Of a stretch of DNA of 58,574 nt, positions 44,958 through 56,113 are shown piece after piece (the stretch's first letter is position 1; each line of letters starts with the position of its first letter). The notes under the pieces are model-generated. The model ran no database searches, had not been told where the DNA came from, and saw only the letters and a list, made by a program, of their open reading frames with translations. This DNA comes from Enterobacter mori LMG 25706. Its GTDB lineage: Bacteria; Pseudomonadota; Gammaproteobacteria; Enterobacterales; Enterobacteriaceae. The position numbers and the translations under genes are program-made. The stretch covers positions 478,223 through 536,796 of the forward strand of contig NZ_GL890776.1 in assembly GCF_000211415.1 (NCBI RefSeq), given 5' to 3'.

Positions 44958-45872
44958 ATGATTTCAAACAAGTCGGTTGAGAAACGACTCGACGAACTCT
45001 CGCGGAATATTGCTCAGCGCACGCCCGATACCGGTGATTTTCCCACCGCTGTCGAAGGACTGGAATTATTCCGGCGAAACGAACCTGCTCCTCCGGTGAG
45101 CTGCATGGTGCCACCGAGTATCGTTCTGGTGGCTGACGGCGAGAAGATAATGTGGGTTGGAGGCGAACCTTATACCTATAATGCAAAAAAATTCCTGATC
45201 ACCTCTCTCGACTTACCCGCCAGTTCGGAAGTGTTAAGCGCATCAGCAACTCGGCCATGCGTCGGCATAGCCTATAAACTTGACCAACGCGTGCTGATGG
45301 AATTAATTACGCAGGGAGGCCTGCCGCCAGTGAAAAAACGCGATGCGGGAACAGGTGTCGGTATAGGAACCATGACAGATGTTTTGCTGGAGCCTTTCTG
45401 CCGCCTGCTTTCATTGCTTGACGAGCCTGAAGCCATTCCTGTTCTCAGCCCGCTGATTCAAAGAGAGATACATTACCGGCTTTTGATGAGCGATCGGTCC
45501 GATCATCTCAGACAGATTGCAGCAGTAGACGGCCATGGCTACCGTATCGGTAAAGCTATCGATTGGTTAAAGACCCATATTGCTTCGCCTTTACGCATCG
45601 AGGAGCTGGCGAGTCGGGTTCAGATGAGCACGCCCTCTTTCCACCGACATTTCAGGCAGCTTGCGGGAATGAGTCCACTCCAGTATCAGAAATGGCTGCG
45701 CCTCAATGAAGCCAGCCGACTCATGCTGAATGAGCATTACGATGTCACCACAGCGGCCTATGCTGTCGGTTACGAAAGCTTATCCCATTTCAGCCGGGAA
45801 TATACGCGGATGTTCGGCGAATCACCCAAGAGGGATATTACTGGGCTGAGAAAGTCTGCCGATAACCTTTAA
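44958..45872 (+). CDS. AraC-family transcriptional regulator
   Basis: A 304-residue regulator with an N-terminal AraC_N-type (PF06719-like) cupin ligand domain (about 15-180) and a C-terminal pair of helix-turn-helix motifs (about 200-295). These contain IEELASRVQMSTPSFHRHFRQ and the second helix AAYAVGYESLSHFSREY. The ATG at 44958 with GTGAGGC upstream is preferred over a TTG in frame at 44916. It is divergent from the exported hydrolase, which it probably controls; the 44748-44957 gap should hold the operator, but I see no convincing palindrome. Confidence 0.87.
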   Translation: MISNKSVEKRLDELSRNIAQRTPDTGDFPTAVEGLELFRRNEPAPPVSCMVPPSIVLVADGEKIMWVGGEPYTYNAKKFLITSLDLPASSEVLSASATRPCVGIAYKLDQRVLMELITQGGLPPVKKRDAGTGVGIGTMTDVLLEPFCRLLSLLDEPEAIPVLSPLIQREIHYRLLMSDRSDHLRQIAAVDGHGYRIGKAIDWLKTHIASPLRIEELASRVQMSTPSFHRHFRQLAGMSPLQYQKWLRLNEASRLMLNEHYDVTTAAYAVGYESLSHFSREYTRMFGESPKRDITGLRKSADNL

Positions 45873-46026
45873 TACTCCTTTGTATCGTTTACATTTTACT
45901 CGAGCAATATCATTTGATCACCGAGTTATCACTGCTATTATCAACCTATCCCTGTTCGAAACATAAATTTCTTCAATAAATTACCCTGCTAATTAATAGT
46001 CCTCACGGAATGAAGGAGCTTCCTCG

Positions 46027-46992
46027 ATGAACTTACCCGGTCAGCAGTCGCCTGACAGCACCCTTCCCTCTTATGATCTCTCGCGCAGCCTTGGCCTACA
46101 GGCTGGTGCTGATATCGATTTTAAAAAGCTGGCCGCGCAGCTCGACTGCACGCGAAATTTTTACAATGTCGGCATCATTTTTGATGATGGCAAGCAACGC
46201 TGGCTGGTACGTCCCTCTCGACGCATTGCTGATGTGAATCAGAGCACCGTCAGCCATGTGGTAATCAGTAAAATTCCTGATGCTAAAGAAACCAGTGCAG
46301 AAAAAGCTGTTGTAGCAACGCTAACCACTCCGTCACTTGCGACGGAAATCACCTCGACCGGTTTCGCCTGTGGCGCAATGATTGTTACGCTTGTCATGGC
46401 GTTTGGTGCCGGTGCGGCAGTGCCTTTTACCGCTGGCGGGTCCGGTGTGATTGCGGCGATCAGCCTGTCCGGTACGCTGGCAACCGGAGCACAATGCATG
46501 ATTGGCGCGGGCCGCCTGCTGGCTATCCATAACGACCATGGCTCCGATGTTGCCTGGCTCGACAGCCAGGACTGGTACGTCGCCACCACGACAGTTCTGG
46601 ATGTCATTTCGCTTGCTGCGGCAGGAACCGCGCTAAGAGGTACTTTAGAAACGTACAAGCTGATGAAAGCGGCATCTTCGAGTAAAGTTACCGCCTGGTT
46701 CCAGAGCCTGAGCCGTGCCGAGCGTAAGCGCATCACGGAAGAGATCATCAAAGCGCAGAATCCAGGCATTTCCAGTGCCGGGGTAAAGGCCGCGATCCGC
46801 GCAGGTGTTTATCCGAAACGTTTCCCCAGCGAATCGTTACAAAAATCACTGCAGCGCGAGCTGATGAGTGCGGTCAATAACGCATCAGCCTTTGTGGGGA
46901 GTTCACTCACTGGGACTATCCGCAACCCACAAAATACCGTCCAGTCAGGACGCTATGTGGTAGGTGTGCTGCAGTCATTTTTACCTAACTAA
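46027..46992 (+). CDS. Unknown protein with glycine-rich hydrophobic core (possible toxin)
   Basis: A 321-residue protein that I do not recognise. Residues 1-105 are polar, with a possible small domain (LAAQLDCTRNFYNVGIIFDD). Residues about 112-170 are a hydrophobic, glycine- and alanine-rich stretch, like membrane-inserting segments. Residues 215-321 are basic and helical (SRAERKRITEEIIKAQ). There is no signal peptide. The ribosome binding site GAAGGAGC is strong. It is followed after 15 bases by a small membrane protein, and the pair ends at a strong terminator. The layout would suit a contact-dependent or type VI effector with its immunity protein, but this is inference only. Confidence 0.6.
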   Translation: MNLPGQQSPDSTLPSYDLSRSLGLQAGADIDFKKLAAQLDCTRNFYNVGIIFDDGKQRWLVRPSRRIADVNQSTVSHVVISKIPDAKETSAEKAVVATLTTPSLATEITSTGFACGAMIVTLVMAFGAGAAVPFTAGGSGVIAAISLSGTLATGAQCMIGAGRLLAIHNDHGSDVAWLDSQDWYVATTTVLDVISLAAAGTALRGTLETYKLMKAASSSKVTAWFQSLSRAERKRITEEIIKAQNPGISSAGVKAAIRAGVYPKRFPSESLQKSLQRELMSAVNNASAFVGSSLTGTIRNPQNTVQSGRYVVGVLQSFLPN

Positions 46993-47007
46993 ACGCTGAG
47001 TATTCAA

Positions 47008-47577
47008 ATGTTTAAAGTTTTAACCCGTCGCCTGCAACGCTGTAACGAGGCTGCCGCCAGCATAAACCATGCCGCCCCGACGCAGCTGCAGCAGTTGAAG
47101 ACGCAGCTGGCCGACGAAATGGGTAAGCCTGTGGGACTGCATACCATGGGTATTCCCGCGGCGGTCAGTACGCTCGGGGTGATTGTCAGTTTCGCCATTC
47201 CGCAGCTGTGGCTGGGGTATGGCGTACTCGCCGCACTCGGCCAGCCGGCCGAACGCGTATTCGTGTGGGTTGTGCTGGTCGCCCTGCTGTTCGCCGGCAT
47301 TAACGGCGTGACGATGTTTATGATTGGCAAAGGCAGCATGCGCGCCGTGCGGTTACATCTTACGCTGGCGGTGATAAGCCTGATATTAACCGCAGCCTAC
47401 CTGCTGGCCGCGCTGAGCGGTAGCGCTGCTCCGGGCGTCAGCCTGACCGCGGCGCTGGTGAGTATTGTCATGCTGGGGCTGAGCGGCAGCTGCATCCTCT
47501 CTACCGCTTTCTATAAGATGCTGCTGTTTACTCTGCATAACCGAGCCTGGCGCAAGCTTATCAGCCAGACGCGCTAA
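47008..47577 (+). CDS. Unknown four-helix membrane protein (possible immunity partner)
   Basis: A 189-residue membrane protein with no recognised family. A basic, helical N-terminus (FKVLTRRLQRCNEAAASI) is followed by hydrophobic segments at about 48-70, 85-105, 112-133 and 138-165, then a basic C-terminus. Both ends are probably cytoplasmic. It lies 15 bases after the 46027 gene and before a shared bidirectional terminator, so the two form a transcription unit. If the first gene is a membrane toxin, this would be its natural immunity protein. Confidence 0.6.
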   Translation: MFKVLTRRLQRCNEAAASINHAAPTQLQQLKTQLADEMGKPVGLHTMGIPAAVSTLGVIVSFAIPQLWLGYGVLAALGQPAERVFVWVVLVALLFAGINGVTMFMIGKGSMRAVRLHLTLAVISLILTAAYLLAALSGSAAPGVSLTAALVSIVMLGLSGSCILSTAFYKMLLFTLHNRAWRKLISQTR

Positions 47578-47590
47578 GCAGTCATCCTGT

Positions 47591-47621
47591 AAAAAGCCCG
47601 CCGCTGCCGGCGGGTTTTTTT
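47591..47621. terminator. Bidirectional terminator between the unknown pair and cusA
   Basis: CCCGCCG and CGGCGGG form a seven-pair stem around a four-base loop. It is flanked by AAAAAG on the left and TTTTTTT on the right, so it can end transcription from both sides. It serves both the 46027-47577 unit and the convergent cusCFBA operon. Confidence 0.9.
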
Positions 47622-50600
47622 ATGGTTTTTTATGCCTGCGCAACCAGATTAGCTTGTACGCCGCAGGTATAATAAACAGCGATAGCAGCGGCGCCGTAAT
47701 CATCCCGCCAATCATCGGTGCCGCTATCCGGCTCATGACCTCTGACCCGGCACCGGTACCCCACAGAATCGGCAGCAGACCGGCAACGATCACCGCAACG
47801 GTCATCGCCTTCGGCCGCACGCGCAGCACGGCGCCATGATAAAGGGCGTCATCAAGCCCTTGCTCGGTGAACGTTTCACGACGAGACAACTCCGGGTGCG
47901 CTTCAATGGCCTGACGCAGATACATCAGCATGACTACCCCAAACTCAGCCGCGACGCCAGCCAGCGCGATAAACCCGGTTCCGGTTGCGACAGACATATG
48001 GAAGCCCAGCCAGTACAGGAACCAAATCCCCCCAACCAGTGCGAACGGCAGGCTCATCAGAATCAGCAAGGCTTCGTCCACGCGGCGGAAGGCCAGATAT
48101 AACAGAATGAAAATGATCATCACCGTCATCGGCACCATCAGCTTCAGTTTTTTATTGGCATGCTCGAGTAGCTCAAACTGTCCTGAGAATGACACGCTGG
48201 TTCCCGGCCTCAGTTTGACCTTCTGGCTGATGGCTGTCTTAATGTCGTTTACCACCGACACCATGTCCCTGCCCCGCGCATCAATGTAAATCCAGCTGGC
48301 GGGACGGGCATTTTCCGTTTTCAACATGGTTGGACCGGAAACGACGTTAATCTCTGCCACATCGCCAAGGGTGATTTGCTGCTTCATCGGCGTAAGGATC
48401 GGCATCTCCTTCAGCGCCTGCGGGCTGTTCCGGTAATCCTGCGGATAGCGGATATTGATCGGATACCGGGCCACGCCTTCAACCGTTTCCCCTACCGTCG
48501 CACCGCCGATGGCGGAGGAGACGAAGAGTTGCACATCGCCCACCGTCATGCCGTAGCGGGAGGCTTTTTCACGGTTGATATCCACATCAACGTAGCGCCC
48601 ACCTTCCAGACGTTCAGCCAGTGCTGAGACCACGCCCGGCACGGTTTTGGCTACCGCCTCAATGTTCTGCGCCGTTGCGTCGATATCCGACAAAACGGTA
48701 CCCGACACCTTGATCCCTATCGGACTTTTGATCCCGGTTGAGAGCATATCAATGCGGTTACGGATGGGCGGCACCCAGAGATTGGCAAGCCCCGGCAAAC
48801 GAACCGTCTGGTCCAGTTCATCGATAATCTTGTCAATCGTCATGCCCGGCCGCCACTGGTCTTCCGGCTTGAGCTGAATGGTCGTTTCAACCATTTCAAG
48901 CGGCGCGGAATCTGTTGCGGTTTCAGCCTTACCCGTCTTACCAAACACGGAAGCCACTTCCGGGACGGTTTTGATTAACTTGTCCGTGGTCTGTAATAGC
49001 GCCGCCGCTTCTGCCGGAGAGACGCCCGGCAGGGTCGACGGCATATACAGCAGATCGCCCTCATTGATCTTCGGCAGAAACTCACCGCCCACCTGACTTA
49101 AAGGCCAGATAACCGTGAAGATGGATAACGCCGCAACCAGCAGGGTGGTTTTTGGCCAGCAAAGCACCTTAAGCAGCAGCGGATGATAGGCTCCGATCAG
49201 CAGCCGGTTCAGCGGGTTACTGTTCTCAGCGGGGATTTTTCCCCGGATCCAGAACCCCATCAGAATCGGAATGACGATGATAGCCAGCGCGGCCGCCCCC
49301 GCCATGGCGTACGTTTTCGTGAAGGCCAGCGGACCAAACAGCCGCCCTTCCTGCCCTTCAAGGGTAAAAATCGGAATGAAAGATAAGGTGATGATCAGCA
49401 GGCTGATAAACAGCGCGGGGCCAACCTCCACGGAGGCGTTGGTGATCACCTGCCAGCGGGTGGCGTTATCAATTTGCTCTCCGGGATGCTGATGATCCCA
49501 CTCCTCGAGCCGTTTATGCGCATTTTCAATCATCACAATGGCGGCATCCACCATTGCGCCGACGGCGATGGCGATCCCACCCAGCGACATAATATTGGCG
49601 TTCAGCCCCTGGAAGTGCATGACGATAAAGGCAATGCACAGGCCGAGCGGCAGAGAAATGATGGCGACCAGCGCAGAGCGGACGTGCCAGAGGAACAGCG
49701 CGCAGACGATGGCCACCACGATAAACTCTTCGAGCAGCTTGCCGCTCAGGTTATCAATGGCCCGGTCGATTAGCTGGCTGCGATCGTAGGTCGTGACAAT
49801 CTCAACGCCTTCCGGCAGGCTGGCCTTCAGCGTTTCCAGCCTGTCTTTTACCGCAGTGATGACCTCGCGCGCGTTTTTGCCCGAGCGCAGGATCACCACG
49901 CCACCTGCCACTTCACCCTGCCCGTTCAGCTCGGCAATACCGCGGCGCATTTCCGGCCCCGTCTGCACGCGAGCAACATCACGCAGATAAATGGGTACCC
50001 CGTTCTCCCCGGTTTTCAGGACGATATTATTGAAGTCATCAAGAGTCTGGAGATAACCGCTGGCGCGAACCATATACTCCGCTTCCGCGATTTCAATGGA
50101 TGAGCCCCCTGCTTCCTGGTTGGACGATTCCAGGGCCTGCTTAACCTCAGGGAGGGTTACGCCGTACTGGGCCAGTTTTAACGGATCAACCTGAATCTGA
50201 TACTGCTTCACCACGCCGCCGACCGACGCCACCTCGGCCACGTTCGGAATGGTTTTCAGTTCAAACTTGAGGAACCAGTCCTGAAGAGATCGCAGTTCCG
50301 CGAGATCGTGTTTTCCACTGCGATCGACCAGCGCATACTCAAATATCCAGCCCACGCCCGTGGCATCAGGCCCGATTTCAGCGCTCACCCCGGCGGGCAG
50401 TTTACCCTGCACCTGATTCAGATACTCCAGCACGCGTGACCTGGCCCAGTAGAGATCTGTCCCATCTTCAAAAATGACATACACGTAGGAATCACCAAAC
50501 TGGGAAAACCCGCGCACGGTCTTTGCGCCCGGCACCGACAGCATGGTGGTGGTGAGCGGATACGTCACCTGGTTTTCAACAATCTGCGGAGCCTGGCCGG

Positions 50601-50760
50601 GATAACTGGTTTTAATAATAACCTGAACATCAGACAGATCGGGCAAGGCATCGACCGGCGTGTTGATGATGGTCCAGGTTCCCCAGACGCTGAGAAACAG
50701 CGCCCCCATCATCACCAGAAAACGATTGGCAACTGACCGCCGGATAATCCATTCAATCAT
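47620..50760 (-). CDS. cusA: Copper/silver efflux RND permease CusA
   Basis: A 1046-residue heavy-metal RND pump, matching the length of E. coli CusA (1047). It exports Cu(I) and Ag(I) from periplasm or cytoplasm using the proton gradient. Features seen: the start [19 protein letters not shown], the [17 protein letters not shown] segment, and a charged transmembrane-helix region [20 protein letters not shown] carrying the proton-relay aspartate. The ATG at 50760 with AAGGAGACGACG upstream is preferred; the open frame extends back into the cusB end. It is the last gene of cusCFBA. Confidence 0.95.
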   Translation of the reverse strand: MIEWIIRRSVANRFLVMMGALFLSVWGTWTIINTPVDALPDLSDVQVIIKTSYPGQAPQIVENQVTYPLTTTMLSVPGAKTVRGFSQFGDSYVYVIFEDGTDLYWARSRVLEYLNQVQGKLPAGVSAEIGPDATGVGWIFEYALVDRSGKHDLAELRSLQDWFLKFELKTIPNVAEVASVGGVVKQYQIQVDPLKLAQYGVTLPEVKQALESSNQEAGGSSIEIAEAEYMVRASGYLQTLDDFNNIVLKTGENGVPIYLRDVARVQTGPEMRRGIAELNGQGEVAGGVVILRSGKNAREVITAVKDRLETLKASLPEGVEIVTTYDRSQLIDRAIDNLSGKLLEEFIVVAIVCALFLWHVRSALVAIISLPLGLCIAFIVMHFQGLNANIMSLGGIAIAVGAMVDAAIVMIENAHKRLEEWDHQHPGEQIDNATRWQVITNASVEVGPALFISLLIITLSFIPIFTLEGQEGRLFGPLAFTKTYAMAGAAALAIIVIPILMGFWIRGKIPAENSNPLNRLLIGAYHPLLLKVLCWPKTTLLVAALSIFTVIWPLSQVGGEFLPKINEGDLLYMPSTLPGVSPAEAAALLQTTDKLIKTVPEVASVFGKTGKAETATDSAPLEMVETTIQLKPEDQWRPGMTIDKIIDELDQTVRLPGLANLWVPPIRNRIDMLSTGIKSPIGIKVSGTVLSDIDATAQNIEAVAKTVPGVVSALAERLEGGRYVDVDINREKASRYGMTVGDVQLFVSSAIGGATVGETVEGVARYPINIRYPQDYRNSPQALKEMPILTPMKQQITLGDVAEINVVSGPTMLKTENARPASWIYIDARGRDMVSVVNDIKTAISQKVKLRPGTSVSFSGQFELLEHANKKLKLMVPMTVMIIFILLYLAFRRVDEALLILMSLPFALVGGIWFLYWLGFHMSVATGTGFIALAGVAAEFGVVMLMYLRQAIEAHPELSRRETFTEQGLDDALYHGAVLRVRPKAMTVAVIVAGLLPILWGTGAGSEVMSRIAAPMIGGMITAPLLSLFIIPAAYKLIWLRRHKKP

Positions 50761-50770
50761 CGTCGTCTCC

Positions 50771-52021
50771 TTAGTGACCAGCATGCGCGTCGTCATGTTT
50801 TTCAGGATGCCGCATGCGCTCCAGCGCACCGGTAATATTGGCCTCAGAGTCAATCAGGAACAGACCGCTGACCACCACCGACTCCCCTTCATTCAGGCCA
50901 GAACCAATACCGGACTGTTGCTGAGATTCGTGCAGCACGTGGATCGGTTTCGGCACAAAACGCCCCTCCGCATCGACCGTAATCACGCGCTGTTCCTTGC
51001 CGGTATCGATAATGGCCTGAGACGGGATCAGCAGCATGTCCTGGCTTTGGGTATTCAGTTTCAGATAAGCGTTCATACCCGGTTTCAGACGTTCATCTTT
51101 ATTGGAAACCTGCAGGCGCACCTGCAGCGTGCGAGTGGCCGGGTCCACGCTCGGCAGAAGGTTCCATTTTTCAACGGGGAAAGATGTGTCCGGATAAGCC
51201 GGTACGGAAACGGCAAACTGCGACGTGTCTTTCAGGAGATACGCGATGGACTCAGGGATGGCTGCGCTGATCCAGACGGGGTCCATCCCCTGAATCTGTG
51301 CCACCACTTTATCTTTTGAAATATTCATTCCGGTGCGCAGGTCAAACGCGGTGATCACCCCGTCGATGGGGGCTTTAATGGTAAATCGGGTCTGAATCGT
51401 TTGGCTTGCGCGCAGCCTTTGTATATCGTCGTCTGGCATGCCTGCCAGCCGCAGCCGCTCAAGCACCCCTTTAATCTGGGTAGGCGTTCCGCCGGTGCCG
51501 GATAACAGCAAAAACTCACTCTGCGCTTCGACCCAGTCCGGGATCGTGATATCAATCAGCGGTGTACCTTTCTTCACATGGTCGCCCGTTGTCAGCGGGT
51601 ACACCTTCTCAACGAAACCTTCAGCGCGTGCCTGCACAATGACAAACTGATAGTCGTTATAGCTGACGTTGGCCGGGATGGTCTGGGAATAATTCAGCTT
51701 CCCTCGCGTGACTTTTTGCGTTTTTAATCCCAGATTCTGAACCTGTGTCGGATCAATACGAATACCGGCGCTGCTTTTCTCGTCGCCTTCATCCGCATAT
51801 TTCGGCACCAGGTCCATATCCATAAAAGGCGATTTACCGGGTTTATCAAATTTAACGTCTGGTTTCATCGGGTCATACCAGAAAAGTACCTTTCGCTCGG
51901 GTACTGTCTTTTCTGTTTTATCCACTGAATGCATTGCCTGCCAGGCCGTCACTGAAATCAGCCCGCCTGCGATGAGGCTGGAAATAATCATTGCAGCATA
52001 TTTTATTTTAAAAGACGCCAT
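50771..52021 (-). CDS. cusB: CusB membrane-fusion (adaptor) protein
   Basis: A 416-residue periplasmic adaptor linking CusA to CusC (E. coli CusB is about 407). An N-terminal signal anchor (about 5-28) is followed by the methionine-rich metal-receiving segment [24 protein letters not shown], shown here as two parts: DPMKPD and FMDMDL. The barrel-sandwich and coiled-coil regions follow. The C-terminus is rich in His and Asp ([12 protein letters not shown]). It ends ten bases before the cusA start. Confidence 0.94.
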   Translation of the reverse strand: MASFKIKYAAMIISSLIAGGLISVTAWQAMHSVDKTEKTVPERKVLFWYDPMKPDVKFDKPGKSPFMDMDLVPKYADEGDEKSSAGIRIDPTQVQNLGLKTQKVTRGKLNYSQTIPANVSYNDYQFVIVQARAEGFVEKVYPLTTGDHVKKGTPLIDITIPDWVEAQSEFLLLSGTGGTPTQIKGVLERLRLAGMPDDDIQRLRASQTIQTRFTIKAPIDGVITAFDLRTGMNISKDKVVAQIQGMDPVWISAAIPESIAYLLKDTSQFAVSVPAYPDTSFPVEKWNLLPSVDPATRTLQVRLQVSNKDERLKPGMNAYLKLNTQSQDMLLIPSQAIIDTGKEQRVITVDAEGRFVPKPIHVLHESQQQSGIGSGLNEGESVVVSGLFLIDSEANITGALERMRHPEKHDDAHAGH

Positions 52022-52032
52022 GCTATTTCTCG

Positions 52033-52380
52033 CTATTTAATGCTCTTCAGTAAAGAGATATTGCCCTGCTGCACAAACGAAAAATTAACCTGGCTACCCA
52101 CTTTTAACGCCGTAATACTCTCGTCAGCCTGGGTAAAGGTGAAGCGCATGGTCATCGCGGGCCAACCCACCGCCGGGATAGCATCATGAGAAATGGTGAT
52201 TTTCTTATTGGTGAGATCAATGTCCTTCACAATGCCGGTTCCTTCGATTACCTGCTCTGAAGCGGCGTCGCTGGCAGCAGCCATTTCACCATGCTGATGA
52301 ACTTCAGCCTGAAGGCCAGCAGAAAACATCACAGAGAGAGCACCAAATACAACGGCTTTAATGGAATTACGCATATTCAT
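52033..52380 (-). CDS. cusF: CusF periplasmic copper/silver chaperone
   Basis: A 115-residue exported protein (E. coli CusF is 110) that binds one Cu(I) or Ag(I) and hands it to CusB. The signal peptide ends near GLQA. The metal site is visible in ISHDAIPAVGWPAMTMRFTF: a histidine, the cation-pi tryptophan, and the two methionines of MTM. A start at the ATG six bases later is equally possible and has better ribosome binding site spacing. It sits between cusC and cusB as in E. coli. Confidence 0.93.
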   Translation of the reverse strand: MNMRNSIKAVVFGALSVMFSAGLQAEVHQHGEMAAASDAASEQVIEGTGIVKDIDLTNKKITISHDAIPAVGWPAMTMRFTFTQADESITALKVGSQVNFSFVQQGNISLLKSIK

Positions 52381-52403
52381 TGTCCTGTTAAATGATAAAT
52401 AAG

Positions 52404-53789
52404 TTATTCAACCCAGCCGCCACCCAGTGCGGTGTAGAGATTAATTTCATTCACCTGTCTGGAATTGATCAGGTCGAGTAGGGTTTGCTGTGTGGCGAAA
52501 AGAGAGCGTTCAGCATCAAGCACTTCGATATAGCTCACCGCGCCGCTGGCATATAATCCTCTGGCGCGCTGAAGGGTAATTTGCAGTGAATCCAGATAAC
52601 GCTGCTGCGCATCAATTTGATTGTTAATGCTGTCACGCAGGGCGAGCGCATCAGCAACATCTTTAAATGCAGCCTGAATTTTTTGTTCGTAATTTACAAC
52701 CGACTGCTGCTGGCGTATTTCAGCCAACTTCAGGTTGGCGTTATTCCTTCCGGCATTGAAAATAGGAATGTCGATTTTAGGAATGAAATTCCACATCCCG
52801 CTCGCCGGTGTGAACAGGCTGGATAGCGCCGTACTGCTTGTTGAAAGTCCACTTGTCAGCGAAATGGAAGGGAAAAAAGCGGCTCGCGCAGCGCCAATAT
52901 TGGCATCAGCCGCTTTCAGCTGATACTCCGCCTCCATGATATCCGGGCGCTGAAGCAGAATGTCTGATGACAGATTGGGCGGCAGCTTTACGGGTGTCAG
53001 AGCGCTATCGCTCGCACCGTTTTCTGCCGGGAGCGCGCGATACGTGCCCAGTACAAGCTGCAGGGCATTATTGGCCTGCGCCAGCTCGCCCTCTCTTTTG
53101 GCAATCTCCGCGCGGGTACTTTCGCTTTGCCCGCGAGCCTGCTCCAGCGCGAGGACGTTCGTGCTGCCCGTCACCAACTGCTGCTCTACAAAAGCATAAG
53201 ACTGTTGATAATTTTTCAGCGTCTCGCGCGCAATACGCAGTTGTTTGTAGGCCAGCTGCTGGCTGAAATAACTCTGCGACACGCTGGAGACAAGCAGAAT
53301 ATGTACCGCCCGGCGGGCTTCTTCGCTGGCAAAAAAGTTTTGTCTGTCTGCCTCGCTCATGTTCCTGAGCTTGCCGAAAAAATCGAGTTCGTAGCTAAGC
53401 TCAAGGCCCGCGTCATACTCTTGTGATGTCGGCTTGTCACTTTTCAGCCCGCCGCTGTAAGTAATACCTGACGACGCATTCAACTGCGGATAGCGGTCTG
53501 CATCCGTGACGTTAAACTGCGCCCGGGCCTCTTCCACCTTCAGGGCCGCCATGCGCAAATCGCGATTGTTGCTCAGGGCCTCGGCGATCAGCCTTGTCAC
53601 CTGCGGATCGGCAAAAAAGTTGCGCCACCCGCTGTGCTGATAATTCTGCGCTGCGGGCATCAGACCGTTGCGAGACAGTGAAAACTGCTGCGGGACCGGT
53701 GCCGCGGGGCGCTGGTATTCAGGTGCCAGGGAGACGCAGCCTGCAAGGAGGAAAATTGTGCTGATGCTAAGTCGTTTTAAGGTGAACAT
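52404..53789 (-). CDS. cusC: CusC outer-membrane efflux channel lipoprotein
   Basis: A 461-residue TolC-like channel of the NodT/RND outer-membrane lipoprotein family. The signal peptide ends in the lipobox LLAGC, so the mature protein is lipidated. The family's two repeats of long helices and strands are present; VSLAPEYQRP begins the mature chain and YTALGGGWVE ends it. The ATG at 53789 is chosen because the signal peptide begins there. It is the first gene of cusCFBA, divergent from cusRS. Confidence 0.93.
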   Translation of the reverse strand: MFTLKRLSISTIFLLAGCVSLAPEYQRPAAPVPQQFSLSRNGLMPAAQNYQHSGWRNFFADPQVTRLIAEALSNNRDLRMAALKVEEARAQFNVTDADRYPQLNASSGITYSGGLKSDKPTSQEYDAGLELSYELDFFGKLRNMSEADRQNFFASEEARRAVHILLVSSVSQSYFSQQLAYKQLRIARETLKNYQQSYAFVEQQLVTGSTNVLALEQARGQSESTRAEIAKREGELAQANNALQLVLGTYRALPAENGASDSALTPVKLPPNLSSDILLQRPDIMEAEYQLKAADANIGAARAAFFPSISLTSGLSTSSTALSSLFTPASGMWNFIPKIDIPIFNAGRNNANLKLAEIRQQQSVVNYEQKIQAAFKDVADALALRDSINNQIDAQQRYLDSLQITLQRARGLYASGAVSYIEVLDAERSLFATQQTLLDLINSRQVNEINLYTALGGGWVE

Positions 53790-53891
53790 AACGCTTCTCG
53801 TCCAGGCAGACCTGGTAAATGATTCCAATGAAGTCCAGAGTGTTACCAGGGTTACTCTAACGAAAACATCCTGTTTGCCCGGTGACAGGAT

Positions 53892-53909
53892 AATGACAAT
53901 GTTGTCATT
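53892..53909. promoter_or_regulatory. CusR box
   Basis: AATGACAATGTTGTCATT is a perfect palindrome with eight-base arms around TG, matching the known CusR binding pattern (AATGACAAnnTTGTCATT). It lies in the gap between the divergent cusC and cusR and should activate both operons under copper or silver stress. Confidence 0.9.
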
Positions 53910-53979
53910 TTTAGCGTAAGCCGTTGATTACGGCCTTCGGCGCAATAGAATGTCGCTAGCAGCCAGTCAGGGGAGCAAG

Positions 53980-54663
53980 ATGAAAATACTGATCGTTGAA
54001 GACGAGATTAAAACAGGCGAATACCTCAGCAAGGGGCTGACGGAGGCGGGATTTGTGGTGGACTACGCTGACAATGGCCTGAACGGATATCATCTCGCCA
54101 TGACCGCCGGGTATGATCTGCTGATTCTGGATATCATGCTGCCTGATGTGAACGGCTGGGATATCGTCCGCATGCTGCGTTCTGCCGGGAAAGGGATGCC
54201 GATACTGTTACTGACGGCCCTCGGCACGATTGAACACCGGGTTAAGGGGCTTGAGCTGGGCGCAGATGATTACCTGGTAAAACCTTTCGCCTTTGCTGAG
54301 CTTCTCGCTCGGGTGAGAACGCTGCTAAGGCGCGGTAATACGGCGATAGCCGAGAGCCAGTTCAACGTGGCGGACCTGACGATCGATCTCATCTCCCGGA
54401 AGGTCACCCGCGCCGGAAACCGTATTCTGTTAACCAGCAAAGAGTTCAGCCTGCTGGAGTTTTTCATCCGGCATCAGGGCGAAGTCCTGCCCCGCTCCCT
54501 GATTGCTTCGCAGGTGTGGGACATGAACTTTGACAGCGACACCAACGCCATCGACGTCGCGGTTAAGCGCCTGCGCGCCAAAATAGATAATGATTATGAG
54601 CCGAAACTGATCCAGACCGTCCGCGGCGTCGGCTATATGCTGGAGGCGCCGGATGCACAATAA
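53980..54663 (+). CDS. cusR: Response regulator CusR
   Basis: A 227-residue OmpR-family activator, the same length as E. coli CusR. The receiver has KILIVEDE, the phosphoacceptor in LILDIMLPD and the lysine in LVKPF. The C-terminal winged helix ends in [10 protein letters not shown]. The ATG at 53980 follows GGGAGC; upstream in-frame codons are not needed. It overlaps cusS by eleven bases. It binds the palindrome at 53892-53909. Confidence 0.94.
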   Translation: MKILIVEDEIKTGEYLSKGLTEAGFVVDYADNGLNGYHLAMTAGYDLLILDIMLPDVNGWDIVRMLRSAGKGMPILLLTALGTIEHRVKGLELGADDYLVKPFAFAELLARVRTLLRRGNTAIAESQFNVADLTIDLISRKVTRAGNRILLTSKEFSLLEFFIRHQGEVLPRSLIASQVWDMNFDSDTNAIDVAVKRLRAKIDNDYEPKLIQTVRGVGYMLEAPDAQ

Positions 54664-56110
54664 GCCCGCCAGGCGTCCATTCTCTCTTGCCCTGAGGCTG
54701 ACGTTTTTTATCAGCCTCTCTACGATCCTCGCTTTTTTCGCTTTTACCTGGTTTATGCTGCATTCGGTTGAAAAGCATTTTGCCGAACAGGATGTTAGCG
54801 ATCTGCAGCAAATCAGCACCGCAATGCACCGCATACTGCAGTCACCGGCCGATCCCGATGAACGAAAGGTCAGTAAAATCAAAGAGTCGATTGCCAGTTA
54901 CCGCAACGTCGCCGTGCTGCTTCTGGATCCTCAGGGGAATGAACTGTTCAGTTCAGCGCAAGGCGCGGCATTACGGCCTGCGGTAAATACGGCGGATTTT
55001 GGCACACACCGCCGCGCGCAGGATGTGTTTCTCTGGACGGTAGAAGATCCGTCCATGCCCGCGCATTCCGGCCCCGAAATGAAAATGGAAACCTACCGAA
55101 TTATCGCCTCTTCTGGAACGGCTGCATTTCAGGGAAAAACGCAGAACTACGTCATGCTTATCGGGCTTTCCATCAATTTTCATCTTCACTACCTCGATGC
55201 GCTGAAAAAGAATCTGCTCGCGATTGCTGCTGTTATCAGCGTGCTGATTATTCTTGTCATCCGCATCGCGGTTCGCCAGGGACACCTGCCCCTGCGTAAC
55301 GTCAGCACCGCTATCAAAAATATCACCTCTGAAAATCTGGATGTGCGGCTGGAGCCGTCCCGTGTGCCTGTTGAGCTGGAACAGCTGGTGATCTCCTTCA
55401 ACCATATGATTGAAAAAATTGAGGATGTCTTTACCCGTCAGGCCAATTTTTCTGCCGATATCGCGCACGAAATCAGAACCCCCATCACCAACCTGATGAC
55501 GCAGAGCGAGATTGCGCTAAGCCAGAACCGGACCCAGAAAGAGCTTGAAGACGTGCTCTATTCCAGCCTTGAAGAGTACACCCGGATGACCCGCATGGTC
55601 AGCGACATGCTGTTTCTCGCGCAGGCAGATAATAACCAGCTGATCCCTGACCGGGTCATGTTTGATTTACGTGCAGAGGTGATGAAAGTTTTCGATTTCT
55701 TCGAAGCCTGGGCGGAAGAGCGCAACATCACGCTGAAATTCAACGGGATGCCCTGCCTGGTTGAAGGCGATCCCCAGATGTTCAGGCGAGCAATCAATAA
55801 CCTGTTATCCAATGCCCTGCGCTATACGCCGGAAGGACAGGCTGTGACCGTTTCACTCACAGAACAAGATAGCTATTTTGTTCTGATGATTGAAAACCCC
55901 GGCACGCCCATCCCGGAAGCGCATTTGCCGAGACTGTTTGACCGCTTCTATCGGGTGGATCCGTCCAGGCAACGTAAAGGCGAAGGCAGCGGGATCGGAC
56001 TTGCCATCGTCAAATCCATTGTGGTTGCCCATCATGGAAAAGTGCGTGTGGAATCTGACGCTCGCTCAACGCGGTTTATCTTGTCTGTGCCAAAGGCGAT
56101 AACGCGCTAA
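54653..56110 (+). CDS. cusS: Copper/silver sensor kinase CusS
   Basis: A 485-residue inner-membrane kinase (E. coli CusS is about 480). Transmembrane helices near 15-37 and 185-205 enclose the periplasmic metal sensor, which contains His, Met and Asp-rich stretches such as [15 protein letters not shown]. The H-box is [15 protein letters not shown], the N-box [15 protein letters not shown], and the glycine box [11 protein letters not shown]. It senses periplasmic Cu(I)/Ag(I) and phosphorylates CusR. The gene ends three bases from the convergent LysR gene. Confidence 0.94.
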   Translation: MHNKPARRPFSLALRLTFFISLSTILAFFAFTWFMLHSVEKHFAEQDVSDLQQISTAMHRILQSPADPDERKVSKIKESIASYRNVAVLLLDPQGNELFSSAQGAALRPAVNTADFGTHRRAQDVFLWTVEDPSMPAHSGPEMKMETYRIIASSGTAAFQGKTQNYVMLIGLSINFHLHYLDALKKNLLAIAAVISVLIILVIRIAVRQGHLPLRNVSTAIKNITSENLDVRLEPSRVPVELEQLVISFNHMIEKIEDVFTRQANFSADIAHEIRTPITNLMTQSEIALSQNRTQKELEDVLYSSLEEYTRMTRMVSDMLFLAQADNNQLIPDRVMFDLRAEVMKVFDFFEAWAEERNITLKFNGMPCLVEGDPQMFRRAINNLLSNALRYTPEGQAVTVSLTEQDSYFVLMIENPGTPIPEAHLPRLFDRFYRVDPSRQRKGEGSGIGLAIVKSIVVAHHGKVRVESDARSTRFILSVPKAITR

Positions 56111-56113
56111 GGC

